From: an uncultured Lachnospiraceae bacterium
GTDB lineage: Bacteria > Bacillota > Clostridia > Lachnospirales > Lachnospiraceae
Reading direction: 5' to 3'
Length of the DNA: 56,683 nucleotides
Assembly (NCBI GenBank): GCA_910588965.1
Contig: CAJUSO010000019.1
Span: 1-56,683, forward strand
Shown in pieces: positions 1-8,686 of the stretch. The position numbers were made by a program, and so were the translations under genes. The notes under the pieces are model-generated. The model was not told the origin of the DNA and ran no database searches. It saw only the letters and a program-made list of their open reading frames with translations. Each line of letters starts with the position of its first letter. Position 1 is the first letter of the stretch.

Positions 1-326
1 GCGGCCACAACGAAAAGCAGAATATTGAGATTATCCATATTATTTTGGATACCTTACAAGAAATGCTCCCGGACTCCGATCCCCGGAAGGCATTGGTCAG
101 CAAGGATTTGATCACCTATGTGGAGGACCGGAAGGGCCACGACCGGAGGTATGCCATCGCCCCGGACAAGATCAAGTCTGAAATTGGCTGGGAGCCCGAG
201 ACCATGTTCAAAGAAGGAATCCGCAAGACCATTGCCTGGTTCTTTGAGCATGAAGACTGGATGAAAAATGTAACCAGCGGCGATTACCAGAAATATTACG
301 AGGAAATGTACAAGAGCCGTTCCTAG
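1..326 (+). CDS. rfbB: dTDP-glucose 4,6-dehydratase, C-terminal part (gene runs off the left edge)
   Basis: Reading from base 3 the frame is open and begins GHNEKQN, the conserved GGHNEK-type motif of RfbB that precedes the C-terminal substrate-binding region. About 107 residues are present and end at the TAG at 324-326. They include the RKALVSKDLITYVEDRKGHD region and the DKIKSEIGWEP segment typical of this enzyme. RfbB is an NAD-dependent cytosolic enzyme that turns dTDP-glucose into dTDP-4-keto-6-deoxyglucose, the second step of dTDP-rhamnose synthesis. The partner genes rfbA and rfbC lie about 16 kb downstream, so the pathway is split across the locus. rfbD is not seen and may lie left of the window. 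The N-terminal NAD-binding half is outside the window. Confidence 0.93.
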   Translation, partial: GHNEKQNIEIIHIILDTLQEMLPDSDPRKALVSKDLITYVEDRKGHDRRYAIAPDKIKSEIGWEPETMFKEGIRKTIAWFFEHEDWMKNVTSGDYQKYYEEMYKSRS

Positions 327-417
327 GGTTTTGCGTGTAAAGGGTACGAAAAACAAGCTAAGCCATGTCCCGCCAGCTTGCAGCGGGGGATTTGGCTTTG
401 CAGAAAGGATTATTTTT

Positions 418-1227
418 ATGCATACGAATTACACCCCCAAAGACCATACGTTTGCCATCTGTGCCTACAAAGAAAGCCCTTACCTGCGTTCCTGCATAGA
501 ATCCTTGAAATCCCAGTCTGTCCGTACCCGTATCATTATGGCCACTTCTACCCCAAACGCATCCATCCAGTCCTTGGCCAAGGAATACCAAATCCCCCTT
601 TATGTGAGCCCTGGCCCTTCTGGCATTGCCCAGGACTGGAATTTTGCTTACCACTGTGCCCAGACGAAGCTGGTAACCTTGGCCCACCAGGATGATACTT
701 ACCACCCGGCCTATACGGCCCATATGCTTGCCGCCCTGAACCGTGCGGGGCATCCCCTCATTTTTTTTACGGACTACCATGAGCTCCGCAATGGGCAGGA
801 AGTATCCTCCAACCGCCTGTTAAGGATTAAGCGGCTGATGCTGCTCCCCCTAAGGCCCAGGGCTTTCCGCAAAAGCCGCTTTGTACGCCGCAGGATCTTG
901 TCTATGGGCAACCCGATTTCCTGCCCTTCTGTCACCTATGTCAAGGGCAGCCTCCCAGACCCTTTGTTTATCCCAGGCTTTAAAAGCAACATTGACTGGC
1001 AGGCATGGGAAATTATCTCCCGGCAGGAAGGGGAATTTACCTATGACCCGTCCCCCTTAACCTGCCATAGGATCCACATAGGGTCAGAGACCTCTGCCGC
1101 CATTAATAACGGGAACATCCGCGCCAAAGAGGATTATGAAATGTTCCTGAAATTTTGGCCCAGGTGGGCTGCGCGTGTTCTGATGCGTTTTTACATCAAA
1201 GGGGAGGAATCAAACCAAGTCGGATGA
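418..1227 (+). CDS. Family 2 glycosyltransferase
   Basis: This predicted 269-residue protein has a GT-A fold signature. It opens with FAICAYKESPYLRSCIESLKSQ, as expected for a GT2 nucleotide-binding start, and has HQDD as the metal-binding DxD equivalent near residue 87. A soluble cytosolic sugar transferase acting on a lipid-linked glycan is the likely role; donor and acceptor cannot be read from sequence. I chose the ATG at 418 because AGAAAGGA lies just upstream. A TTG at 331 in the same frame would add 29 residues that do not look like GT sequence. The gene lies 91 bases after rfbB and 21 bases before the next GT, so it is probably co-transcribed with them. Confidence 0.8.
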   Translation: MHTNYTPKDHTFAICAYKESPYLRSCIESLKSQSVRTRIIMATSTPNASIQSLAKEYQIPLYVSPGPSGIAQDWNFAYHCAQTKLVTLAHQDDTYHPAYTAHMLAALNRAGHPLIFFTDYHELRNGQEVSSNRLLRIKRLMLLPLRPRAFRKSRFVRRRILSMGNPISCPSVTYVKGSLPDPLFIPGFKSNIDWQAWEIISRQEGEFTYDPSPLTCHRIHIGSETSAAINNGNIRAKEDYEMFLKFWPRWAARVLMRFYIKGEESNQVG

Positions 1228-1248
1228 CATGAGTGAAGGAGAAGCGAA

Positions 1249-2403
1249 ATGAGTGAAAAGTACGAACTTACGATTTTAATGCCATGCCTGAACGAAGCAG
1301 AGACATTGGCTGCCTGTATCCGTAAGGCGAAAACCTACCTGCAGGAGAGCGGCGTCCATGGGGAAGTGGTAGTTGCAGATAATGGGAGTACAGACGGTTC
1401 CCAAAAGATTGCCGAAGCGGAAGGGGCAAGGGTAGTGCACGTGCCGGAAAAAGGCTATGGCGCTGCCCTGATTGGCGGCTGCAACGGCGCCTTGGGGAGA
1501 TATGTGATTATGGGCGATGCGGACGACAGCTACGATTTCCTGCACCTTGCCCCCTTTGTGGAAAAGCTTAGGGAAGGCTATGACCTGGTGATGGGGAACC
1601 GCTTTAAGGGAGGGATTGAGCCGGGGGCGATGCCGCCCCTCCACCGGTATTTGGGCAACCCAGTGCTGTCCTTTATCGCCAGGCTGTTTTTCCCGTGTAA
1701 AATCGGGGATTACCATTGCGGCCTGCGGGGCTATAACCGGGAAGCCATCTTAAAGCTGGGCTTGGTGACCACAGGCATGGAGTATGCCAGTGAAATGGTA
1801 GTAAAAGCTACCCTAAACCACTTGCGGATTGCAGAAGTCCCCACCACGCTGAAGAAGGACGGCCGTTCCCATGCCCCCCACCTGCGGAGCTGGTCAGACG
1901 GATGGCGGCATTTGAAATTCCTGCTGATGCACAGCCCGAACTGGCTGTTTATGTACCCAGGGCTTATCCTCTTTTTCCTGGGGCTGGCCTTTACGGTAAT
2001 CCTGTGCTTTGGCAGCATAAAGATTGGGCCGGTGGGCTTGGGCGTACACACCATGATGTATGCAGCGGCAGCCCTGATGGTAGGGGCGAACCTGGTAATG
2101 TTCTCCCTGTTCGTCCGGAGCTATGCCAGCGTGACGGGGTTTATCCCTACCGAGGGCAAGCTGGATCGATGGCTGGATGGGACGTCCACAGAACGGGGCG
2201 TGGTGATTGGCCTTATTATGTGCCTGCTGGGGGTCGGCGCCACCATTGTAGCTTTCTGCCTCTGGGGCAAGGCTGGCTTTGGCGGCCTGTCGCCAGAGAG
2301 TATGATGCGGATCACCATCCCTGCCATGCTGTTTATCGTGGTGGGGATAGAAATGGTATTTGGCAGCTTCTTTATCGGGATTTTGCACATTAAACATAAA
2401 TAG
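1249..2403 (+). CDS. Membrane-anchored GT2, polyprenyl-phosphate sugar synthase-like (DPM1/GtrB type)
   Basis: The first ~220 residues form a DPM1-like GT2 domain: LTILMPCLNEAE at the start, VADNGSTDGS, then GDADDSYDF as the metal-binding motif around residue 90. The C-terminal ~150 residues hold about four hydrophobic membrane segments. The layout matches enzymes that move glucose or another hexose from a nucleotide sugar to undecaprenyl phosphate on the inner face of the membrane. The lipid-phosphate sugar is then used outside by a polytopic GT-C enzyme. The next gene, 94 bases downstream, encodes a large polytopic protein that could be that enzyme. The ATG follows AAGGAGAAG. The sugar is unknown and no GtrA-like flippase is seen in the window. 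Confidence 0.82.
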   Translation: MSEKYELTILMPCLNEAETLAACIRKAKTYLQESGVHGEVVVADNGSTDGSQKIAEAEGARVVHVPEKGYGAALIGGCNGALGRYVIMGDADDSYDFLHLAPFVEKLREGYDLVMGNRFKGGIEPGAMPPLHRYLGNPVLSFIARLFFPCKIGDYHCGLRGYNREAILKLGLVTTGMEYASEMVVKATLNHLRIAEVPTTLKKDGRSHAPHLRSWSDGWRHLKFLLMHSPNWLFMYPGLILFFLGLAFTVILCFGSIKIGPVGLGVHTMMYAAAALMVGANLVMFSLFVRSYASVTGFIPTEGKLDRWLDGTSTERGVVIGLIMCLLGVGATIVAFCLWGKAGFGGLSPESMMRITIPAMLFIVVGIEMVFGSFFIGILHIKHK

Positions 2404-2497
2404 ATCCCAAGAGGCAGCAGGGGGCTGTATGTCCGGGAAGGGGTACATAAGAGGAATAAAATAGGTGCCGTTTGGCATCAGATAGGGGAAATGAGTT

Positions 2498-4507
2498 ATG
2501 GAAAAGAAACAATGGTTAAAACGTGTAGGCTGGTTTTGGCTGGCTATCGCCATACTGTCCGTAGGGAAGGCCTTACTGGTGTGGGGGCTGCCTATTTACC
2601 CCATCCCAACGGCGGCGTGTGACGACGCCCTTATGAAGAACTGGGCGCTCCAGATTGCGAACGGGGCTTGGACGGGGCCGTTTTCCTGTTATATTTTCAC
2701 AAAGGAAGTGGGCTTTGCCATTTATCTGGCGCTTACATACCGGCTGCATCTGCCGTATATCCTGGCCACGAACCTGCTCTATATGGCAGGGGCAGCCATC
2801 CTGGCTTATGCTGCCAGCCATGTGGTGAAACAGAAATGGGCGCTGTGCCTGATTTACGGCGTCATCCTGTACCACCCCATTATGACGGCTGTGCAGACCG
2901 GGCAGAGGGTGTACCGGAACGGGTTTGCCGTGGCTTTGACCCTTTGGGCCGTTGGCAGCCTCTTGAACCTCTACTTTGAGATTGGGGTAAAACCCCTCCG
3001 TTATCCTATCCTATGGTCTTTTTTGGCCGCAGGCAGCCTGGGATTCCTATGGATTACAAAAAGCGATACTATCTGGCTTATGCCCTTTACCATCGTTGTG
3101 CTGTGCATATCGGCTGTGCTCCTGATAAGGCAGTATAGGAACTGGAAGGTTCTTGGCAGGGCTGCCCTTCTGGTTATCCCCCTGATAGGGGTCTCCCTCT
3201 TCCCCAAGCTGGTAATCATGAAAAATGAAAGGGCCTATGGCCTTTCCGGCGTCCCATATTATGGGGAGGCGCTTCATCTGCTTACCCATATAGACGCCGA
3301 AGGCGTTACGGAAAATATCAGCCTTCCCACCCAATTATTCCGGGAACTGTGCCAGCTTTCCCCTACGCTTGCATCCACAGAGGAAAGGGTCTTACGGGTC
3401 ATGGAAGAATACGATCCCTATGATACCCACCCCAAGGACGGGAATGTGGAAAATGGGTGGATTGGATGGGCGCTGGTCCGTGGGTTCCAAAGAGCCGGCT
3501 ATTACCAGAGCAGCCAGACGGCCAGTGATTTCTACAAAAAAGTTTATGAAGAATTGTCGGCTGCCGTGGAAGAGGGCAAAATACGCCTGAAGGAAAGCCC
3601 TCCTGGGGCAGGTTACCATGTATCCACCGCCCAGGAACGGAAGGAACTGCTAGCTACCATCGGTGAAATCTGCAGTTATGTGGTTAGCCATGATGAACTG
3701 TTTTCCGACGCCTACCTGCTCGGGGAAAAGGAAATCGTAGGGAGCCAAAGCTTTGAGCTGGTGACCCGCAACAATGCCTGCTATGCGGATTTTAACAAGG
3801 ATTATGCCTGCGTGGGCTGGGTGCTTTACCCCCAGCATGACCTGGCGGGGATGGACTGCTATATAGAAGATGCGGCGGGGAACCGGCTTGCCCAGATCGA
3901 GTTTGAAAAGAGCTGGGATGTGCGGCACGCCTATCCGGATATCAAGGGAGCCAGAAGATGCCGTTTCCAGGTGGAATGGAGCTATAATGGAGAAGAAGCA
4001 CAGCCGGAGTTCTACCTGGCAGGCTATGAGGGAGGCAGGCAGGTGGGGAAGGTGAAGGTAAGTAAGCTTGGCATGGAAGGAGCCCCAGAGGATGTCTGTA
4101 TAGGGTCTGTGGACGGTTATTTTGCAAAGGCGGAGGAACAGAGGGTGACCGCCAGGGCACAGAAGGCAGCCAGCCGCTGCAACCTGGTGTATGGGCTTTA
4201 CCATGCGGCCGGGAAATGGATGGCATGGGCAGGGCTTTTGGCCTATGCTGGGTTTACGGTATTGGCTGTGTGGGAATGGTTTGGACGGAAATTCCAGAAC
4301 GTCAATGCCTGGCTGGTGGTGACAGGGATAGGGCTGAGCCTGCTGGTGCTGTTTGCGGGTGTGGCGGTCACCCATCTGGAGAACTGCCCAGCCATTGGCT
4401 ATATGTATTTAAGCGCCGCCTACCCTCTGCTGAGCCTGATATCTTTGGTTTCCCTGGCCAAATGCGGGGAAAGTGTGAAAGCTAGGTTTTTTGGCAAAAA
4501 GCCGTAA
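2498..4507 (+). CDS. Polytopic membrane protein with an extracytoplasmic beta-rich domain, possible GT-C glycosyltransferase
   Basis: This 669-residue protein has roughly eight membrane segments in the first ~250 residues, a long soluble part (about 255-565) and about three more segments at the C-terminus. The soluble part contains a block with GW at 440-441, DV at 474-475 and AYP at 478-480. The same pattern occurs near the N-terminus of the GT2 encoded at 14033, so a shared beta-sandwich module is likely. I do not recognise a named family. The topology and the position right after a polyprenyl-phosphate sugar synthase suggest a GT-C enzyme that decorates polymer outside the membrane; a polymerase is the main alternative. 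A possible catalytic acidic residue is the DD pair in AACDDALMKNW near residue 41, in a likely first external loop. Confidence 0.6.
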   Translation: MEKKQWLKRVGWFWLAIAILSVGKALLVWGLPIYPIPTAACDDALMKNWALQIANGAWTGPFSCYIFTKEVGFAIYLALTYRLHLPYILATNLLYMAGAAILAYAASHVVKQKWALCLIYGVILYHPIMTAVQTGQRVYRNGFAVALTLWAVGSLLNLYFEIGVKPLRYPILWSFLAAGSLGFLWITKSDTIWLMPFTIVVLCISAVLLIRQYRNWKVLGRAALLVIPLIGVSLFPKLVIMKNERAYGLSGVPYYGEALHLLTHIDAEGVTENISLPTQLFRELCQLSPTLASTEERVLRVMEEYDPYDTHPKDGNVENGWIGWALVRGFQRAGYYQSSQTASDFYKKVYEELSAAVEEGKIRLKESPPGAGYHVSTAQERKELLATIGEICSYVVSHDELFSDAYLLGEKEIVGSQSFELVTRNNACYADFNKDYACVGWVLYPQHDLAGMDCYIEDAAGNRLAQIEFEKSWDVRHAYPDIKGARRCRFQVEWSYNGEEAQPEFYLAGYEGGRQVGKVKVSKLGMEGAPEDVCIGSVDGYFAKAEEQRVTARAQKAASRCNLVYGLYHAAGKWMAWAGLLAYAGFTVLAVWEWFGRKFQNVNAWLVVTGIGLSLLVLFAGVAVTHLENCPAIGYMYLSAAYPLLSLISLVSLAKCGESVKARFFGKKP

Positions 4508-4572
4508 GGGCCCGTACAGACGGCAGGAAGGTGCGGCATCGGACCAGTACAGCGTAAAAGGAGGGAAGACCA

Positions 4573-6225
4573 ATGGATTTTAAGACCCAGGCGAGCATGG
4601 GGCTGTCACTGTTAAAACAATATGGCATCCGGGATTTTTACTACCGGTTCCGGGAGTGGTATGAGGTAAGGGGGCGGAACCGGGCGTACCAGGCGCATCC
4701 GGAGTATTATTTCCCGTCCCATGAGGAGTTGGAGGCGCAGAGGGAGGAACAGTGGGCATATGCGCCGCTGGTGAGCATTGTCGTGCCAACTTATGAGACC
4801 GACGAAACCTTTCTGCGCCAGCTTCTGGATTCTGTCTTAGGGCAGACCTACCCCCATCTGGAACTGTGCCTGGCAGACGGCAGCCAGACAGGCAAAGTGG
4901 AACAGGTAGTAAGGAGCTACCAGGATCCCCGCATTGTGTACCGCCGCCTGGAGCAAAACGGCGGGATTTCTGAAAATACGAATTGCGGTTTTGCCATGGC
5001 CAGCGGGGAATACCTGGCGCTCCTTGACCATGACGACCTGCTGGCGGCCAATGCGCTCTATGAAATGGTAAAAGCCCTGAATGAAGTAAGCCCCAGGCCG
5101 GACATGCTCTACTCGGATGAGGATAAAATGGTAGGGGATTCCACAGCATACTGCGATCCTAGCTTTAAGCCGGATTACAATGAGGAGCTTTTGCGCAGGA
5201 ATAATTATATCTGCCATTTCCTGCTGTTTTCCCGGAAGCTTTTGGAAGAGGCAGGAGGGTTGGACAGCGCCTACGACGGGGCCCAGGACCATGAATTTGT
5301 GCTCCGCTGCAGGAAGCACGGCGCAAGGTTCCACCATATCCCGAAAATCCTGTACCACTGGCGGATCCATCCTTCCTCCACGGCCTATGACCCGGGCTCT
5401 AAGCTCTATGCCTATGAGAACGGCAAGAAGGCCATCCTTGCATACCTGCGTAGCCAGGGCGTGGAAGCGGAGGTGGGATTGACCAAGGATTTGGGAGTGT
5501 ACCAGGTGTCCTATCTCCGGAACCGCAGGATGCGTGTGGTAATCCTGTCAGATACAAGAGACCATGCAATGGCGCTGAAGGCATCGGCAGGGAAATCCAA
5601 GGGCACAGAAATCTCCTGCTATGATATGCCAGATATCAGCAACCAGGGAATAGAAGGCGCAGATGCGGATTTTATCCTGCTGGCCAGGCATTGGATGGTC
5701 CCCAAAGGGGGGGATTGGCTGGAACGGCTGCTGGCCTTCTGCCAGGAAGGGCGCGTAGGGGCGGTGTCCGGCAGCATCCAGACCCCCCGGCGCAGGATTA
5801 TCCAGAATGGCATGAAGGTATCCCGGGAAGGGAAGGTATCGCCCTTGTTTGAGGGGCTGCCGGAGATTTACCGGGGTTATTGCCACCGGGCGGATATCCC
5901 GGCAAACGTCAGTACCCTTACCTTAGACTTCGTGCTGCTGTCCAAGAAGGCATGGGAGGAGGCAGGGAAGTTTACAGAAGGCCTGTCCCCCACGGCGCAG
6001 GAAGTGGATTTCTTTGCCCGGATGCGTGCATGCGGTTATGAAGCTGTGTGTGACAGCAGGGTGAAGGTTATCTGCCATGAGGGGCATAGGAAGGGGTATG
6101 GGATGGAACCAGGGGAATTAGAACGGTTGAAAAAGAAATGGGGAGGCCAGTGGCAGCGGGGCGATCTGGCATATAACCCGAATTTCCAGGAGGGGGACGG
6201 CAGGTTTGTGCTCCGGGGGAAGTAA
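4573..6225 (+). CDS. GT2 glycosyltransferase with a decayed second GT domain
   Basis: The N-terminal GT-A domain (about residues 60-300) is intact. It has VSIVVPTYETD, SENTNCG, the DHDD metal motif at 152-155, YSDEDK, FKPDYN and the GAQDHEF block. It is closely related to the proteins encoded at 14033 and 42146, which both carry a second GT domain with NND. Here the second half (about 315-550) still follows that layout, but the NND position reads ARHW (371-374) and the later acidic motif is also changed, so it looks catalytically dead. It may serve in binding or positioning. The ATG at 4573 follows GGAGGGAAGACC. Donor and acceptor are unknown. Confidence 0.85.
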   Translation: MDFKTQASMGLSLLKQYGIRDFYYRFREWYEVRGRNRAYQAHPEYYFPSHEELEAQREEQWAYAPLVSIVVPTYETDETFLRQLLDSVLGQTYPHLELCLADGSQTGKVEQVVRSYQDPRIVYRRLEQNGGISENTNCGFAMASGEYLALLDHDDLLAANALYEMVKALNEVSPRPDMLYSDEDKMVGDSTAYCDPSFKPDYNEELLRRNNYICHFLLFSRKLLEEAGGLDSAYDGAQDHEFVLRCRKHGARFHHIPKILYHWRIHPSSTAYDPGSKLYAYENGKKAILAYLRSQGVEAEVGLTKDLGVYQVSYLRNRRMRVVILSDTRDHAMALKASAGKSKGTEISCYDMPDISNQGIEGADADFILLARHWMVPKGGDWLERLLAFCQEGRVGAVSGSIQTPRRRIIQNGMKVSREGKVSPLFEGLPEIYRGYCHRADIPANVSTLTLDFVLLSKKAWEEAGKFTEGLSPTAQEVDFFARMRACGYEAVCDSRVKVICHEGHRKGYGMEPGELERLKKKWGGQWQRGDLAYNPNFQEGDGRFVLRGK

Positions 6226-6258
6226 ACGTTACCCTTTTGGGAGATAATGCAGGTATGC

Positions 6259-6287
6259 TTGAAAAAAGGCGTTTCCTTTAGTATAAT
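6259..6287 (+). promoter_or_regulatory. Predicted vegetative promoter for the Rpn-family gene
   Basis: TTGAAA at 6259-6264 and TATAAT at 6282-6287 are separated by exactly 17 bases, a near-consensus sigma-A promoter. It sits in the 133-base gap after the GT gene and points at the nuclease gene starting at 6359, giving that gene its own transcription. Confidence 0.75.
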
Positions 6288-6358
6288 GGAATCGTGGCAG
6301 AAGCGGGGATTTAACGGAATACCTGCCGTATATACATGTAGGAAGGCGGTGTAGGCTG

Positions 6359-7351
6359 TTGAAAGCAGATACAATTACAAAGGATTATGTAAAAGATGCA
6401 GGCGTGTTTGCAGATATTTTCAATTACTATATTTACGGCGGGCGGCAGGTAATTCTGCCAGAGCAGCTTTCTGAGCGAGATTCCACTAAAATTGCGTTGC
6501 CATATGGTGCGGATGGGGCTTTGGTTCCAGTCCAGAAATTTCGTGATGTGCAGAAGCTGTATGCCGCAATGACAGACGGGAGAATGGAGTATGTCCTTTA
6601 TGGTGTGGAGAACCAGGCGGAGATTCATTACGCTATGGCTGTGAAGAACAATCTTTACGATGCACTGGAATATGCAGGGCAGGTGGAAGAGGCGGCAAAG
6701 TCACATCGGAAGAAAATGAAACAGGAAAAGGGGCAGGAAGGAACCTCCGCTGGGGAATATAGGAAAACTCCAAGTACAGGTGAATTTTTAAGTGGCTTTT
6801 GGTCAGATGACAGGCTTGTACCATCTATCACAGTAACTATATTCTTTGGTCCGGAAGAATGGGATGGCCCGTTAAGCCTGTTTGATATGATGGATGTTTC
6901 AGACCCAGATGTGTTTGCCTGTATTGACAATTACCATGTCCGGCTGATTGCCCCAGCGCAGATGGTGGACGAAGAAATCATGAAGTTTCAGTCCAGCCTG
7001 CGGGAAGTCATGTTGTTTATCAAATATTCGAAGGATAGGGAGAATTTAAGCCGCATATTGAAAGCTAATGAAAAACGTTTCCGGGAAGTGGAACGCAGGG
7101 CGGCAGATGTGATAGAGGCGATTACCAATTCGGGAATAAAATATAATGAAAGTGAGGCAAAAATTGATATGTGCCAGGCAATACAGGAAATTCGGATGGA
7201 AGAACGGAAAATCGGTGAGCAGGATGGTGAATTGAAGAAAGCCAAGGAAGCAGCTGTGGAATTGTATAAAATGGGACTTGATACGGAGAAGATAGCACAG
7301 GCTGTTGGCTATGCTGTGGAAACCGTAAAGGGGTGGTTAAGGCTTGAATGA
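6359..7351 (+). CDS. Rpn-family PD-(D/E)XK nuclease / transposase-like protein
   Basis: This 330-residue protein resembles the Rpn (recombination-promoting nuclease) family common in Lachnospiraceae. Signs are the N-terminal DIFNYYIYGG block, KFRDVQK, and YGVENQAEIHYAM followed by LYDALEY. The acid in RDV and the E and Q of ENQ fit the D...(D/E)xQ nuclease core. The C-terminal part is charged and helical and ends in a helix-turn-helix-like stretch (GLDTEKIAQAVG...VKGWLRLE). The start is a TTG preceded by GGAAGGCGG. It has its own promoter and looks unrelated to the polysaccharide genes around it, so it is probably a mobile or selfish passenger. Related proteins are linked to RecA-independent DNA transfer; activity here is not shown. 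Confidence 0.8.
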   Translation: MKADTITKDYVKDAGVFADIFNYYIYGGRQVILPEQLSERDSTKIALPYGADGALVPVQKFRDVQKLYAAMTDGRMEYVLYGVENQAEIHYAMAVKNNLYDALEYAGQVEEAAKSHRKKMKQEKGQEGTSAGEYRKTPSTGEFLSGFWSDDRLVPSITVTIFFGPEEWDGPLSLFDMMDVSDPDVFACIDNYHVRLIAPAQMVDEEIMKFQSSLREVMLFIKYSKDRENLSRILKANEKRFREVERRAADVIEAITNSGIKYNESEAKIDMCQAIQEIRMEERKIGEQDGELKKAKEAAVELYKMGLDTEKIAQAVGYAVETVKGWLRLE

Positions 7352-7621
7352 TGGTACACATAGTGGCCAATCATTTTTATAATGCATGCAGTGCTTTCTT
7401 TTTAAGGGTTATTTCTATGATTTCATGTTGTTACGCTTTTCCAGATTCTAATGGTTCATTTCCCCTATTATTTTGAAATGCTTATGGTTAAGCACCTATT
7501 TCCGCAGTGCGGGCTGTAATCTGCAGTAAGGCATGGCGTCCCCCACTTGGTTTGACAAAGCCCGGCAGATGGCATATAATGGGGGCACAACGACCTGTTC
7601 GGAAAGGGAGGTTCACTTTTT
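7352..7621 (+). promoter_or_regulatory. Intergenic region with a consensus sigma-A promoter at 7552-7580
   Basis: In this 270-base AT-richer gap, TTGACA (7552-7557) and TATAAT (7575-7580) are both perfect and separated by 17 bases. Transcription would start near 7587 and read into the GT gene at 7622. A GGAAAGGGAGG ribosome site follows at about 7602-7613. I see no clear terminator hairpin for the upstream gene and no small coding region in the rest of the gap. Confidence 0.85.
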
Positions 7622-8566
7622 ATGCATGCCATGCCAGCTGTAAATATCATCCTATCTACTTACAACGGTTCCAAACACATCCGCAGGCAGTTAGACAGCC
7701 TTTTATCCCAGACGTATCCGAACCTGGCTGTGTATATCCGGGACGACGGCTCCCAGGATGGGACGGTTGGTATCCTGAAGGAATATGTTGCCCGCAGCAA
7801 GGCAGGGAGGGAAATTATCTTGCTGGGCAGCCATGGCGGGAACCTCGGCTGCCCCGCGTCTTTTTACCAAATCCTGCGGGAATGCAAGGCTGCGGATTAT
7901 TATGCTTTCTGTGACCAGGACGATATCTGGTATCCGGATAAAATCAAGTGGGCGGTGGAACGGCTCCAGGAAAACCGGGAGCGGGCGCCTGGCAGGCAGC
8001 GCCCCTGCGTCTATTTTTCAGCTTGTGATTACTATACGGATGAGGGGGAGTTCCTGCGCCGTTCCCCTGCCTGGGAAGGGGAGGTTACCCTTACGGATGT
8101 CCTTTATTATACCCCTGCTTCCGGCTTCCTCCTGGTATTTAATGAAGCTGCCAGGCAGGAACTGGTCTTAAAGGTGGATCCAGGAAGTGAGCTCCACGAC
8201 CGCTGGCTGTTGCGGGGGGCTGCCTGTTTTGGCAGCATTCTTCCGGATCCCCGCTGCAGCGCCGCCCATATCCGCCATTCCGAGGCAGTTACGGCAGAAG
8301 ATTCCAGTAATTCTAATTTAATCCGCAGCTTCTTACAGAATGAGATTGGCGGCACAGCCATGACGGACAGCAAAAAGCATCTGGCATATTTCCAGCGCAC
8401 CTTTGGGAACCGGCTTATGAAGCCCCAGCAGAAGGCCTTAAGCCTATTTACTGCCCCCAACAGCCTTCAGAGGCAGCTTAGGAAGCTGTTTTATCCCAAG
8501 CGCCTGCGTGCACGGCTAGCAGGGGAGGCGGCGATCCGGATTTTATTCCTGATTGGGAAAATATAA
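7622..8566 (+). CDS. Family 2 glycosyltransferase, rhamnosyltransferase-like
   Basis: The 314-residue protein starts with VNIILSTYNGSKHIRRQLDSL, has RDDGSQDGT, and carries FCDQDDIWYPDK, the hallmark of GT2 enzymes often annotated as rhamnosyltransferases in capsule and cell-wall clusters. The GT domain covers about residues 5-215; the C-terminal ~100 residues are basic and probably lie against the membrane. With dTDP-rhamnose genes in the same locus, rhamnose transfer is reasonable but not proven. It is driven by the strong promoter just upstream. The protein from 46603 belongs to the same subfamily. Confidence 0.82.
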   Translation: MHAMPAVNIILSTYNGSKHIRRQLDSLLSQTYPNLAVYIRDDGSQDGTVGILKEYVARSKAGREIILLGSHGGNLGCPASFYQILRECKAADYYAFCDQDDIWYPDKIKWAVERLQENRERAPGRQRPCVYFSACDYYTDEGEFLRRSPAWEGEVTLTDVLYYTPASGFLLVFNEAARQELVLKVDPGSELHDRWLLRGAACFGSILPDPRCSAAHIRHSEAVTAEDSSNSNLIRSFLQNEIGGTAMTDSKKHLAYFQRTFGNRLMKPQQKALSLFTAPNSLQRQLRKLFYPKRLRARLAGEAAIRILFLIGKI

Positions 8567-8686
8567 CGGGGATTCCATAATGGGAATATAGAAAAAATTT
8601 TAGGTTTTCTTTACAATTTCCACACATTTTTCACACAAACCCCGATAAGAAAAATGTTATGATAAAAAAGATAGGAGGACGAATCA

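Noticed and set aside
1894..2553. 219-codon minus-strand frame opposite the polyprenyl-phosphate sugar synthase-like gene
   Set aside because: Product has no recognisable domain and is antisense to a clear gene.
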